Below the pieces are notes generated by a model that saw only the letters and a program-made list of their open reading frames with translations, made no database searches and was not told the origin of the DNA. Shown here piece after piece: positions 1 to 9,428 of a DNA stretch of 64,000 nt (its first letter is position 1; every line of letters begins with the position of its first letter). Both the position numbers and the translations under genes were made by a program. Source of the DNA: Ottowia flava (lineage in GTDB: Bacteria > Pseudomonadota > Gammaproteobacteria > Burkholderiales > Burkholderiaceae_C); assembly GCF_008017535.1 (NCBI RefSeq), contig NZ_VRUA01000014.1, forward strand, positions 31,197 to 95,196. Reading direction: 5' to 3'.

Positions 1-142
1 AGCGCTGGCGCAGCTCGGCGTCGAAGGCCTCGTTCTTCTGGAACCACTGCGCCTGCACGCGCGCCATGGCCGCTTCGTCCAGCGGGCAGGCGCCGAGCCA
101 GAACGCCAGCACCTGTTGGGGGGTTGCCACTTCGTTTTGCAT
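1..142 (-). CDS. DUF924 family protein, N-terminal part only
   Basis: The first 47 codons are visible; the rest lies left of the window. The translation has FWLG near residue 14 and WFQKNEAFDAELRQR at about 33-47, which match the start of the DUF924 family (aromatic-rich VLxFWF, then WFxKDxxFDxxIRxRF). The family is alpha-helical, TPR-like and of unknown function. The ATG at 142..140 is the only sensible start, and the gene diverges from the GTPase at 259. Identification rests on these two motifs; the function is unknown. Confidence 0.7.
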   Translation of the reverse strand, partial: MQNEVATPQQVLAFWLGACPLDEAAMARVQAQWFQKNEAFDAELRQR

Positions 143-258
143 CGCGGCATTCTGGCACTGCGGCTTGAGCCCGTCATGCCCAGGGTAATTCCGAGCGGGT
201 GTGCGGGCTTGTGCACGGAGCGTGGCAGGACTACGCTGCGCCTGAAAGGAGACGCCCG

Positions 259-2316
259 ATGCCTGCGAATACCCCCGCTGCCCTGCCCATCGAATCCCTA
301 CGCGCCGTGGCGCTGGTCGGTCCGGCCGGCGCTGGCAAGACCAGCCTGTGCGAGGCGCTGCTGCAGGCCAGTGGCGCCATTGGCGCGGTCGGCAGCATCG
401 AGCGGGGCAGCACCGTGAGCGACCACGACCCGCTGGAGGCGCAGGCGCAGCATTCGCTGCAGTCGTCGGTGATGCACCTGGCGCACGACGGCTGCCGCGT
501 GCAGCTGATCGACACCCCGGGATCGATCGATTTTCTGGGCCAGACGCTGGCGGCGCTGGAAGCGGTGGACACCGCCATCGTCGTGCTGAACGCCGCGGCG
601 GGCATCGAGCCGATGGCGCAGCGCATGATGGACCACGCGGCCGAACGCCAGCTGGACCGGCTGATCGTGGTCAACCGCATCGACACGCCGGACGCCGACC
701 TGCCGGCGCTGCTGGCCGACATCCAGGCCACGTTCGGCAAGACCTGCCTGCCGCTGAACCTGCCCGATGCGGGCGCCAGCCAGGTGGTGGACTGCTTCTA
801 CAACCGCGACGGCCACAGCGATTTTGGTGCCGTGGCCGACGCGCACCGTGCGCTGGTCGAGCAGGTGGTCGAGGTCGATGGCGACTTCGTCGAGCGCTAC
901 CTGAACGACGGCGACGTGGACGCGAGCGAGCTGCATGCGCCGCTGGAACAAGCGCTGCGTGAAGGCCATCTGGTGCCGGTCTGCTTCGTCTCGGCGCGCA
1001 GCGGCGCCGGGGTCAAGGCGCTGCTGGACGTGATCGTGCGCTTGCTGCCCAATCCGACCGAGGGCAATCCGCCGGAGTTTCTGAACGGTGAAGGCGCCGC
1101 CGCGCAGCCCGTGCACGCCACGCCCGACCCTGCCGCGCATGTGCTGGCGCATGTCTTCAAGGTCAGCGTGGACCCGTACATCGGCAAGCTCGCCAGCGTG
1201 CGCGTGCACCAGGGCACGCTGCGGCCCGGCGCGCAGCTGTACGTCGGCGACGCGCGCAAGCCGTTCCGGCTGGGCCACCTGTACCTGCAGCAGGGCAAGG
1301 CGCTGAGCGACCTGGCCGCGGCTGGCCCCGGCGAGCTGTGCGCCATTGGCAAGGTGGAAGAGCTGCATTTCGACGCTGTGCTGCACGACGCGGCCGAAGA
1401 CGCGCGCATGCACCTCAAGCCGGCGGCCTTTCCTCAGCCGGCGCACGGCGTGGCCATCCGGCCCGCGCGCCGCGGCGACGAGCAGCGGGTGTGGGAAACG
1501 CTGGCCAAGCTGGTCTCGGAAGACCCCTGCCTGCGCATCGAGCACGTGGCGGTGACCAACGAAACCATCGTCTACGGGCTGGGCGAACAGCACCTGCGCG
1601 TGCTGCTGGCGCGGCTGCGCGACACCTACAAGCTGGACGTGCAAACGCAGCCACCGCGCGTGGCCTACCGCGAATCGATCACCGCGCCCGCCGCCGCGCA
1701 GTACCGCCACAAGAAGCAGTCGGGCGGCGCCGGGCAGTTCGGTGAGGTGCACCTGCGCGTGGAGCCGCTGCCGCGCGGCGCGGGCTTCGAATTCGTCGAC
1801 CAGGTCAAGGGCGGCACCATTCCGGGCCAGTTCATGCCGGCCGTCGAAAAAGGCGTGCGCGAAGCGCTGGCCGAAGGCGTGATCGCCGGCTACCCGGTGG
1901 AAGACCTGCGTGTGATCGTGCACGACGGCAAGCACCACCCGGTCGACAGCAAGGAGATCGCCTTCGTCACCGCCGGCAAGAAGGCGGCGCGAGCGGCCAT
2001 CCGCGACGCGCACCCGGTGGTGCTGGAGCCGATCGCGCGCATCCAGATCACGGCGCCCGACAGCGCCACGGGCGCCATCACCGGCGATCTGTCGTCACGC
2101 CGCGGCATGGTCAGCGGCACCGACAGCGGCAAGCTGGGCACGCTCACGGTCACCGGCCAGGCGCCCGTGGCCGAACTGGCCGACTACCAAAACCGCTTGA
2201 ACGCGCTGACCGGCGGCCAGGGCAGCTACGCGCTGGCGCTGTCGCACTATGAGGTCGTGCCGCCGCACCTGCAGACGCAACTGACGAGCGCCCACACCGT
2301 GGCGGACGACGACTGA
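259..2316 (+). CDS. EF-G-like translational GTPase (stand-alone paralogue)
   Basis: The 685-residue protein has all GTPase motifs: P-loop GPAGAGKT at about 21-28, DTPG at 85-88, NRID at 139-142 (canonical NKxD with Lys replaced by Arg) and SARSG near 247. Domains II to V follow, with QSGGAGQFGEV typical of domain IV. The ATG at 259 has an AAGGAG Shine-Dalgarno 8 bases upstream, so the longer in-frame extension from 199 is unlikely. The switch-I region lacks the usual GITI motif, and no rpsL, rpsG or tuf lies nearby. It therefore looks like the EF-G-II/EF-G-like class rather than housekeeping fusA. Its exact role in translocation or recycling is unknown. Confidence 0.85.
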   Translation: MPANTPAALPIESLRAVALVGPAGAGKTSLCEALLQASGAIGAVGSIERGSTVSDHDPLEAQAQHSLQSSVMHLAHDGCRVQLIDTPGSIDFLGQTLAALEAVDTAIVVLNAAAGIEPMAQRMMDHAAERQLDRLIVVNRIDTPDADLPALLADIQATFGKTCLPLNLPDAGASQVVDCFYNRDGHSDFGAVADAHRALVEQVVEVDGDFVERYLNDGDVDASELHAPLEQALREGHLVPVCFVSARSGAGVKALLDVIVRLLPNPTEGNPPEFLNGEGAAAQPVHATPDPAAHVLAHVFKVSVDPYIGKLASVRVHQGTLRPGAQLYVGDARKPFRLGHLYLQQGKALSDLAAAGPGELCAIGKVEELHFDAVLHDAAEDARMHLKPAAFPQPAHGVAIRPARRGDEQRVWETLAKLVSEDPCLRIEHVAVTNETIVYGLGEQHLRVLLARLRDTYKLDVQTQPPRVAYRESITAPAAAQYRHKKQSGGAGQFGEVHLRVEPLPRGAGFEFVDQVKGGTIPGQFMPAVEKGVREALAEGVIAGYPVEDLRVIVHDGKHHPVDSKEIAFVTAGKKAARAAIRDAHPVVLEPIARIQITAPDSATGAITGDLSSRRGMVSGTDSGKLGTLTVTGQAPVAELADYQNRLNALTGGQGSYALALSHYEVVPPHLQTQLTSAHTVADDD

Positions 2317-2587
2317 GCGGCGCGCGCCGCAGCGCACCTGCCTTGGGAATCTCGCAAGCGCGCTAACCCCAGAGCATCGACCGCATCGAGATCGACGCCA
2401 ACTGAAAGCCGGTGTTGAAAGAACGCGGGACCCCGGCCGCTGCCTCGGAACCAGCGTTCATCAGCGCGATGGTGGGCGAAGCGGCCAGGCCCGTTCAGGC
2501 GGCAAGGTAACGGCGACGGATCATGCGTCAACAGGCGGTGCCCAGGCGCTTGTGGGGACGCAGGCGCGGTCACGCCACGGCTTCAAT

Positions 2588-2644
2588 ACTATTGAATTAA
2601 TAGCTGCTCGCGCAGGTTGTTCTAGGGCTACAGCGCGATTCAAC
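2588..2644 (+). repeat. Interspersed repeat family A, copy 1
   Basis: This copy lies in the 350-base gap between the EF-G-like gene and ygiQ, which holds no convincing gene. It carries the family core TAGCTGCTCGCGCAGG after an AT-rich box and ends in TAGGGCT followed by a GATT tract. Seven further copies occur in the chromosomal part of the window (4273, 12673, 17983, 20858, 21714, 23306, 24425) and none was seen in the prophage. Confidence 0.7.
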
Positions 2645-2667
2645 GTGAAATCGCGCCGCAGGCGCAC

Positions 2668-5196
2668 TCACGGGCGCCGGCGCCCCGTGCCTGGCTTGCC
2701 GCCACCCGGCTTGCGCGCGACGCCCGCGCGCGGCGGCAGGCCGGTGTGCTGCGACAGCATTTGGCCGGGCGCCGGTTGCGGGGTGCGAAAGCGCACGTCT
2801 TCGGTCGGCTCGCGCGCGGCCTGTTCGGCGGCACGCAGGGCGCCTGCGCCCATCGGCTTTTTCGACTTGCTTTGCGCGTGCGCCTTGCCTTGTGAAGGCT
2901 GCAGGCTGCGCCCGGCCTGTCCGGTGCCTTGGGTGCTGTTCTTGCGCCGCGCGGACTGATAGTCACCGTCGACCAGCGGCTGGAAGCTGGGGATCAGGTG
3001 CTGCTTGCCGTTGCCGATCAGATCGGCGCGGCCCATGTCCTTCAGCGCCTGGCGCAGCAGCGGCCAGTTGTTGGGGTCGTGGTAGCGCAGGAAAGCCTTG
3101 TGCAGGCGGCGCAGCCGGTCGCCCTTGGGCGTGTCGACCTTCTCGGCGCGCTCGTCGCGGTGGATGCCCTTGAGCGTGTTCAGCCCCGTGTGGTACATGG
3201 TCGTGGCGGTGGCCATGGGGCTGGGGTAGAAGGCCTGGACCTGGTCGGCGCGGAAACCGTTGCGCTTGAGCCAGAGCGCCAGGTTCATCATGTCTTCTAC
3301 GGTGGTGCCGGGGTGCGCGGCGATGAAGTACGGGATCAAAAACTGCTTCTTGCCCGCTTCGGCGCTGAACTTCTCAAACAGCTGCTTGAAGCGGTCGTAG
3401 CTGCCGATGCCCGGCTTCATCATCTTGGACAGCGGGCCCTCTTCGGTGTGCTCGGGCGCGATCTTCAGGTAGCCGCCGACGTGGTGCTGCACCAGCTCCT
3501 TCACGTAGGCCGGGCTTTGCACCGCCAGGTCGTAGCGCAGGCCGGAGCCGATCAGCACCTTCTTCACGCCCTTCAACTGCCGCACGCGCTTGTAGATGCG
3601 GATCAGCGGGTCGTGGTTGGTGGTCAGGTTCTGGCAGATGCCGGGGAAGACGCAGCTGGGCTTGCGGCAGGCGGCTTCGATCTGCGGCGTCTTGCAGCCC
3701 AGCCGGTACATGTTGGCCGTGGGGCCGCCCAGGTCGCTGACGACGCCGGTGAAGCCCTGCACCTTGTCGCGCATGTCTTCGACCTCGCGCACGATGGAGT
3801 CTTCGCTGCGGCTCTGGATGATGCGGCCTTCGTGCTCGGTGATGGAGCAGAAGGTGCAGCCGCCAAAGCAGCCGCGCATGATGTTCACGCTAAAACGGAT
3901 CATCTCCCACGCCGGGATCTTGGTCGCGCCGTCGTGGCGGCCGCGCTCGTCCGCGTACTGCGGGTGCGGGCTGCGGGCGTAGGGCAGACCAAAGACTTCG
4001 TCCATCTCGGCCGTGGTGAGCGGGATGGGTGGCGGGTTGATCCAGACGTCGCGCGCCGTTGCGCCTTCACCGTGCGCCTGCACCAGCGCGCGGGCGTTGC
4101 CGGGGTTGGTTTCGAGGTGCAGCACGCGGTTGGCGTGGGCGTAGAGCACGGGGTCGCGCTTGACCTGCTCGTAGCTGGGCAGTCGGACCACGGTGCGCTC
4201 GCGCGGCGCGCGTGCGACGGGGGTGCGCTGCAGCGCGGGGTTGGGCACGAAGCGCAGGGGTTGCGCCTCGGCTTTCAAGTCTTTTTTACCTTCAGCCCTA
4301 CTGCCATCTGCGCGACCAGCTACTGTATTTGTAGCGAGCTGCGCGTCGCCACTGGTTTCGCGCGCGCAGCTTTCGCCCTGCGCAGCCGCCTGTTCGCCCG
4401 TGGTCAGGTAGGGGTTGATGTGCGCTTCCACGCGGCCGGGCTGATCGACCTCGCTGGAATCGATTTCGTACCAGCCGGCTTCGGACGCGCGGCGCACGAA
4501 GGCCGTGCCGCGCACGTCGGTGATCTGCTCGACCGGTTCGCGCCGCGCCAGGCGGTGCGCCACTTCGACCAGCGCGCGTTCGGCGTTGCCGTACAGCAGG
4601 ATGTCGCACTTGCTGTCGACCACGATGGAGCGGCGCACCTTGTCGCTCCAGTAGTCGTAGTGGGCGATGCGGCGCAGGCTGCCTTCGATGCCGCCCAGGA
4701 CGATGGGCACGTCCTTGTAGGCCTCGCGGCAGCGCTGGCTGTAGACGATGGCGGCGCGGTCGGGCCGCTTGCCGCCGACGTCGCCGGGGGTGTAGGCGTC
4801 GTCGCTGCGGATCTTCCGGTCGGCCGTGTACCGGTTGATCATCGAATCCATGTTGCCGGCCGTCACGCCCCAGAACAGGTTGGGCTGGCCGAGGGCCTTG
4901 AAGGGCTCGGCGCTCTGCCAGTCGGGCTGCGCGATGATGCCCACGCGAAAGCCCTGCGCCTCCAGCACGCGGCCGATCACGGCCATGCCGAAGCTGGGGT
5001 GGTCGACATAGGCGTCGCCCGTGACCAGAATCACGTCGCACGAATCCCAGCCGAGCGCATCCATCTCGGCCCGGCTCATGGGCAGAAACGGGGCGGTGCC
5101 GAAGCGTTTGGCCCAGTACGGCTTGTAGCTGGCCAGCGGCTTGGCGGCGCGCGGGAAGAAGGAAACGTCCTGAAAACGTTCGACGGGGGCGTTCAT
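2668..5196 (-). CDS. ygiQ: YgiQ family radical SAM protein
   Basis: The 842-residue protein has the YgiQ layout. An N-terminal UPF0313 domain ([15 protein letters not shown], then [18 protein letters not shown]) precedes a radical SAM core with CFGGCTFC near residue 440. That CxxxCxxC binds a 4Fe-4S cluster and SAM. The substrate is unknown. I chose the ATG at 5196 because conserved sequence starts right after it, not the in-frame ATG 10 codons upstream. Residues of about 290-330 contain an insert read from repeat copy 2, so the gene is longer than most relatives here. The C-terminus is basic and rich in Pro and Gly. Confidence 0.92.
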   Translation of the reverse strand: MNAPVERFQDVSFFPRAAKPLASYKPYWAKRFGTAPFLPMSRAEMDALGWDSCDVILVTGDAYVDHPSFGMAVIGRVLEAQGFRVGIIAQPDWQSAEPFKALGQPNLFWGVTAGNMDSMINRYTADRKIRSDDAYTPGDVGGKRPDRAAIVYSQRCREAYKDVPIVLGGIEGSLRRIAHYDYWSDKVRRSIVVDSKCDILLYGNAERALVEVAHRLARREPVEQITDVRGTAFVRRASEAGWYEIDSSEVDQPGRVEAHINPYLTTGEQAAAQGESCARETSGDAQLATNTVAGRADGSRAEGKKDLKAEAQPLRFVPNPALQRTPVARAPRERTVVRLPSYEQVKRDPVLYAHANRVLHLETNPGNARALVQAHGEGATARDVWINPPPIPLTTAEMDEVFGLPYARSPHPQYADERGRHDGATKIPAWEMIRFSVNIMRGCFGGCTFCSITEHEGRIIQSRSEDSIVREVEDMRDKVQGFTGVVSDLGGPTANMYRLGCKTPQIEAACRKPSCVFPGICQNLTTNHDPLIRIYKRVRQLKGVKKVLIGSGLRYDLAVQSPAYVKELVQHHVGGYLKIAPEHTEEGPLSKMMKPGIGSYDRFKQLFEKFSAEAGKKQFLIPYFIAAHPGTTVEDMMNLALWLKRNGFRADQVQAFYPSPMATATTMYHTGLNTLKGIHRDERAEKVDTPKGDRLRRLHKAFLRYHDPNNWPLLRQALKDMGRADLIGNGKQHLIPSFQPLVDGDYQSARRKNSTQGTGQAGRSLQPSQGKAHAQSKSKKPMGAGALRAAEQAAREPTEDVRFRTPQPAPGQMLSQHTGLPPRAGVARKPGGGKPGTGRRRP
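4273..4335 (-). repeat. Interspersed repeat family A, copy 2 (inside ygiQ)
   Basis: Read on the minus strand, this copy has the TAGCTGGTCGCGCAGATGG core and downstream GTAGGGCT box of family A. It lies inside ygiQ in frame and encodes part of a low-complexity stretch ([19 protein letters not shown]) that interrupts otherwise conserved sequence before the [11 protein letters not shown] motif. Confidence 0.7.
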
Positions 5197-5364
5197 GGGG
5201 TGACCTGCGGCAGCGTCGGGCCGCAACGGCGCCGGACCACAGCCGACGCACAGGCAAAGCGGGGAAAGTCCGCTATTTTAAGCAATGGCGACGTTTTCTG
5301 CCTGACAGGCTGCGCAAACACTTATGACCAGCCCAACGCAGCTTGGCGCCCCCAGGCGCTGTGC

Positions 5365-5937
5365 TCAGCGCTGCTCGATCAGCTGGCCGCGCACTTCGCC
5401 CTCGGGGTAGCGCGCCGTGGTCAGGTTGACGTACCACTGGCCGGCCAGCAGGTCGGACCGTTGCTTGGGCGTCAGCATCGCGCGGCCCTCCGAAGGGCTG
5501 AGCACCGAACGGCCCAGGGAAACCACCGGCGCAGCGACTTCGTCGCTCATTCCGGGGCTGTGGAAGCTGCCCAGGCGCACCGGACCGCTGAGGCCGGAGA
5601 AGCTCAGCTTCCACTGCAGGAGGCCGGTCTTGCGGTTGAGCACCGCCACCAGTTCACCCTGGGCCGGGCTATCGGTGCGCGGCACGGCACTGTGGCCATT
5701 GAGCACCGCGCGGAAAGCCGCCACCTCGGGCTGGCGCGACGGCGTCGTCGGCGGTGGCGGCAGGGTGATCACCGGCGGCGCGGGCTGCATCACCGGCGTG
5801 CTGGAACAGGCGGACAGCAACGCAGCCACACCAAGCGGCAGCCAGACACGGCGACGGCTCAGGCCGGTGTTGTGCGCAGCCAAGCGGCCGGTGCACGCCG
5901 ATGAACGAGGGGAAGCAGAAGGGGCCGTCTCTAACAT
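5365..5937 (-). CDS. CHRD domain lipoprotein
   Basis: The N-terminal signal peptide ends in a lipobox (ALLSAC), so the mature protein should be anchored to the outer or inner membrane. After a Pro/Thr-rich linker, the rest matches a CHRD domain: FRAVLNGHSAVP, a GELVAVLNRKTGLLQWKLSFSG strand pair and GEVRGQL at the end. CHRD domains bind partners in other systems, but the bacterial role is unknown. In-frame ATGs at 5937, 5949 and 5988 lack a clear Shine-Dalgarno; I prefer 5937 because it gives the shortest n-region. The neighbour at 6030 is a paralogue on the same strand. Confidence 0.75.
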   Translation of the reverse strand: MLETAPSASPRSSACTGRLAAHNTGLSRRRVWLPLGVAALLSACSSTPVMQPAPPVITLPPPPTTPSRQPEVAAFRAVLNGHSAVPRTDSPAQGELVAVLNRKTGLLQWKLSFSGLSGPVRLGSFHSPGMSDEVAAPVVSLGRSVLSPSEGRAMLTPKQRSDLLAGQWYVNLTTARYPEGEVRGQLIEQR

Positions 5938-6029
5938 GCATGCAACCATAGCATCCGCAGCGCCGAATTCCAGAGTGCCGACCCGCATTTACAGGCCGAT
6001 ACGCTGACGATCAGCAGGCGCACCGGCAC

Positions 6030-6674
6030 TCAATGGACCACGTGCAACTGACCACGCAACTCGCCGCCAGGGTTGGCGGTGGTTTGGACGTTCAGGTACC
6101 AGCGCCCGCCCATGAGGTCGACCGCCTGTTCAGGCGTCAGGGTGGCGCGGCCCTCATATTTAGGACCGAACGGGCCTGGCCATACCAGCGTTGCAGGGCC
6201 ATTTTGCCCTTGGTCGGCCGGGCCGTGGAACTGGGCGCCTGTGATGGCGCCCGACAGGCCAGACCACGAAGCCTTCCAACGGAACAGGCGCGTGTTGGCG
6301 TCGTAGATGGCGTCCAACTGCCCCGTGCCGCTGCTGCGAGCAGGCGGCAGCGTGTTGGCGGCGTCCAGGCGGGTGCTCAGAGTGACGACGCTGGCCTGGG
6401 GATCGATAGGTGCCGGGGGCACGGCGCCGGGTACGCCAACGGGCGGCGTCCCGATGGGCGGCAAAGCCTGGGGCATCGGTTGCACGGGCGGTACAGCACT
6501 CGGCTGAGCCACCGGGGGCATCGGCGCCTGCGCGGGGGGCGTTGTCTGCGGCATGCGTACGGGCGGCGGGTTGTAGCGCGGGCCCAGATCCACCGAGGCG
6601 CAGCCACCGACAAGCACCGCCAGGGCCAGCAAGACCAGCGTGGAACGTGAAGATGGGAAAGTGAAGGTGGACAT
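6030..6674 (-). CDS. CHRD domain lipoprotein, paralogue of the downstream gene
   Basis: The 214-residue protein starts with a classic lipoprotein signal (LLALAVLVGGC, Cys about residue 25). A Pro-rich spacer of about 60 residues follows, then a CHRD domain (SSGTGQLDAIYDANTRLFRWKASWSG and GGELRGQL). A TGGAG Shine-Dalgarno lies 7 bases before the ATG. The shared layout and similar domain of the two adjacent genes point to a local duplication. The 185 bases upstream contain a GGCGATTG/CAATCGTCGCC inverted repeat near 6777-6800 but no gene. Confidence 0.78.
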   Translation of the reverse strand: MSTFTFPSSRSTLVLLALAVLVGGCASVDLGPRYNPPPVRMPQTTPPAQAPMPPVAQPSAVPPVQPMPQALPPIGTPPVGVPGAVPPAPIDPQASVVTLSTRLDAANTLPPARSSGTGQLDAIYDANTRLFRWKASWSGLSGAITGAQFHGPADQGQNGPATLVWPGPFGPKYEGRATLTPEQAVDLMGGRWYLNVQTTANPGGELRGQLHVVH

Positions 6675-6863
6675 GGCTCAACTCCAGGACGGGCAAATCG
6701 CGTTCAAGCGTGGGATCCGCTTCATTGTTTTAGGGGCCGGCACCGCAGCAAGGCAGATGGTAGCCAGCCGTCTGGCGGGCGATTGTAGGCAATCGTCGCC
6801 GATCGCCGCAGCGGCCGGCCGGCGCCGGCACGGCCTCCAGTTCGAACCCTGCCCAGCAATTGG

Positions 6864-7325
6864 CTAGGTCAGTTCCGCCGTGAGGACGGCCACCACCACA
6901 GTCTGGTCTGCACCATCGCGCTCGCGCGATCGCAGCCACCAGATCGCGCCCTTCTTGATGGCGCACTCGCCGCCTGGCAGTCCCAAGAGCTGCGCCGCCA
7001 CCTGACCCAGGGTGGGCTGGTGGCCCACCACCAACACCGGCGCCTTGGACAGGGGCCAGCCAGCCAGCTGCAGGACCTGATCGGCGCTGGCCCCCGGTCG
7101 CAACTCGTCCAGCGACTTATAGCGCCGGCCCAGCGCGCGGGCGGTTTCGTCGGTGCGTCGCGCCGAACTGCTGAGAATGCGCGTGCCGTCGGGCAGCTGG
7201 CGATCCAGCCAGGCGGCCATGCGGGCCGCCTGCTTTTCGCCGCGGCGTGTGAGTGACCGCTCCAGGTCGGTCATGACCCCTTCCGGTTCTTGCGCTTCGG
7301 CGTGGCGCCACAAGATCAGATCCAT
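6864..7325 (-). CDS. sixA: SixA-type phosphohistidine phosphatase
   Basis: The 153-residue single-domain protein belongs to the histidine phosphatase (phosphoglycerate mutase-like) fold. The RHA motif at residues 7-9 carries the catalytic His, SSSARRTDETA gives the second Arg, and VVGHQPTLG holds the second catalytic His. SixA removes phosphate from histidine-phosphorylated phosphotransfer domains (ArcB, PTS protein NPr). Its ATG overlaps the end of ppk1 by 10 bases, so the two are probably co-translated; a link to polyphosphate metabolism is inference from position only. Confidence 0.88.
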   Translation of the reverse strand: MDLILWRHAEAQEPEGVMTDLERSLTRRGEKQAARMAAWLDRQLPDGTRILSSSARRTDETARALGRRYKSLDELRPGASADQVLQLAGWPLSKAPVLVVGHQPTLGQVAAQLLGLPGGECAIKKGAIWWLRSRERDGADQTVVVAVLTAELT

Positions 7326-9397
7326 TCCTCCTCCTGCGGGCCCTTGGCCCCATACCGTGCCATCAGGGCTTGCTGGGCCGAATGCCCAGGCTCGCCCCCC
7401 GGCGGCACAACGCTCCGGTACTCGCCGCCCGGTCCTTGGATCCAGGCATCACATGCATCGTGCAGGTAAGCCACCAGGCATTCATCGACGATGCGCTGGC
7501 GCAGTGCCGGGTCGGTCACCTGCCACGCCGTTTCCACGCGCCGCAGCATGTTGCGGTTCATCCAGTCGGCCGAAGACAGCCACAGTTCTTCATGGGCGCC
7601 GGTGCGGAAATAGAACACCCGTGAGTGCTCCAGGAACCGTCCGATGATGCTGCGCACGCGAATGTTCTCAGTGAGCTGACCGGGCAGCATGCAAGCGCCG
7701 CGCACGATCAGGTCGATCTTCGCGCCCGCGTCGCCGGCACGCAGCAGCGCTTCGATCAGCGGCTGATCGGTCAATGCGTTCATCTTGGCGACCACACGGC
7801 CGCCACGCCCGCGCCGCGCCGCCAGGCCCACCGCCTCGATCTTGGCCAGCATCTGCTTATGCAGCGTGAATGGCGCCAGCAGCATGCGCTGCATGCGCGG
7901 CAGCCGGCTGTGGCTGGCCAGGTGCACAAAGAGCTGGTCCATGTCGGCGGTGAGCCGCGCGTCCGCCGTCAGGTAGCTGATGTCCGTGTACAGCGCCGCC
8001 GTGCGGGGGTTGTAGTTGCCCGTGGACAGGTGGCCATAGCGCCGCAGCTGGCGGCCTTCGCGGCGCGTGATCAGCAGCATCTTGGCGTGCGTCTTGAGTC
8101 CGACCACGCCGTAGACCACCTGCGCACCTGCCTGCTCCAGACGCTCCGCCCAGTTGATGTTGGCTTCCTCGTCGAAGCGCGCCTTCAGCTCGACCACGGC
8201 CGTCACTTCCTTGCCGCGGCGCTGCGCCTCGATCAGCAGATCCATCATCCGGCTGTCGTTGCCGGTGCGGTAGATGGTCTGCTTGATGGCCAGCACCTTC
8301 GGGTCGTGCACCGCTTCGCGCAGGAAATCGATCACACCGTCGAAGCTTTCAAAAGGCAGGTGGCTCAGCACATCGCCCTGCTTCAGCCGCTCCATCACCG
8401 ACTGGCCCCTGCGCAATTGGACCGGGTAGCTCGCGACATAGGGCTTGAACTGCAGGTCCTGCCGGTCCGCCAGCTGGATCAACTGCTGCAGCCGCACCAG
8501 GTTGACCGGGCCCTGCACTCGGAACAGAGCCTCCGGCGGCAGATGGAATTGCTTCAGCAACAAGCCCGACAGCGCTTCCGTGCACGCGGACGACACCTCG
8601 ACCCGCACCGCCTCGCCGTAGTGGCGCTGGTGCAGGCCCTGGCGCAGGGCGGTGCGCAGGTTTTTGACCTCCTCCTCGTCCACCGACAGGTCGGAATGCC
8701 GGGTCACGCGAAAGTGTGAAAACGCACCCACTTCGCGGCCCGGAAACAGGTCGGCCAGGTTGCCGCGGATCACGCTGGACAGCATGACGAACAACGTTTC
8801 GCCCCCGGCGACCCGGTCGGGCATGCGCAACACGCGCGGCAGCACCCGCGGCACCTTCACGATCGCAATGTCGTTGGTGCGTCCGAACGCGTCCTTGCCC
8901 TTGAGTTGGACGATGAAGTTCAGCGACTTGTTGGCCACCTGCGGGAACGGGTGCGCCGGATCCAGCGCCACCGGCACCAGCAGCGGCTTGACTTCGCGCA
9001 GAAACAGCTGGCGCACCCAGCGCCGCTGCGCCTCGGTGCGGTCAAGGTGCGACACGATTCGCATGCCCTGCGCGCCCATCGCCGGTAGCAGCGCTTCGTT
9101 GAAGATCTGGTACTGCCGCGCCACCAGCGCATGGGCATCCGCCAGTGTTGGCTGCAGGCGCCCATTCGCTTCAGTGCCGGATCGCCACGCCGTGATGTGC
9201 GGGTCGGCTCGCACCTCAAAGAACTCGTCCAGGTTGGACGACACGATGCACAGGTAGCGCAGCCGCTCCAGCAAGGGCACGTCCGCCCGCTCGGCCCAGT
9301 GCAGCACGCGGTGGTTGAAAGCGAGGATGCTGGCGTCGCGGTCCAGCAGGGGATACTTTTCGAGGATCGGCTGCGGCACGGGGCGACGGGACGGCAT
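7316..9397 (-). CDS. ppk1: Polyphosphate kinase 1
   Basis: PPK1 makes long-chain polyphosphate from ATP. The 693-residue length is standard. The N-domain begins LLDRDASILAFNHRVLHWAE. The two phospholipase-D-like C-domains carry the conserved histidines in GLKTHAKMLL and RRYGHLSTGNYN; the first is the expected autophosphorylated residue. The gene is followed by an overlapping sixA and lies 31 bases downstream of a GT4 glycosyltransferase on the same strand. Confidence 0.96.
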   Translation of the reverse strand: MPSRRPVPQPILEKYPLLDRDASILAFNHRVLHWAERADVPLLERLRYLCIVSSNLDEFFEVRADPHITAWRSGTEANGRLQPTLADAHALVARQYQIFNEALLPAMGAQGMRIVSHLDRTEAQRRWVRQLFLREVKPLLVPVALDPAHPFPQVANKSLNFIVQLKGKDAFGRTNDIAIVKVPRVLPRVLRMPDRVAGGETLFVMLSSVIRGNLADLFPGREVGAFSHFRVTRHSDLSVDEEEVKNLRTALRQGLHQRHYGEAVRVEVSSACTEALSGLLLKQFHLPPEALFRVQGPVNLVRLQQLIQLADRQDLQFKPYVASYPVQLRRGQSVMERLKQGDVLSHLPFESFDGVIDFLREAVHDPKVLAIKQTIYRTGNDSRMMDLLIEAQRRGKEVTAVVELKARFDEEANINWAERLEQAGAQVVYGVVGLKTHAKMLLITRREGRQLRRYGHLSTGNYNPRTAALYTDISYLTADARLTADMDQLFVHLASHSRLPRMQRMLLAPFTLHKQMLAKIEAVGLAARRGRGGRVVAKMNALTDQPLIEALLRAGDAGAKIDLIVRGACMLPGQLTENIRVRSIIGRFLEHSRVFYFRTGAHEELWLSSADWMNRNMLRRVETAWQVTDPALRQRIVDECLVAYLHDACDAWIQGPGGEYRSVVPPGGEPGHSAQQALMARYGAKGPQEEEWI

Positions 9398-9428
9398 GTC
9401 AGCACTTCAAAAGTGGGAGCACGCCAGC

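Noticed and set aside
298..2013. 571-codon minus-strand open frame opposite the EF-G-like gene
   Set aside because: Antisense shadow of a conserved GTPase.
2343..2460. Short minus-strand frame ending FNTGFQLASISMRSMLWG
   Set aside because: It looks a little like a gene remnant, but only 32 codons remain and I could not place it in any family.
2929..5904. 991-codon plus-strand open frame opposite ygiQ and a CHRD gene
   Set aside because: It is a GC-rich shadow of two convincing minus-strand genes; composition is His/Val/Arg/Gln-rich with no family resemblance and no ribosome site.
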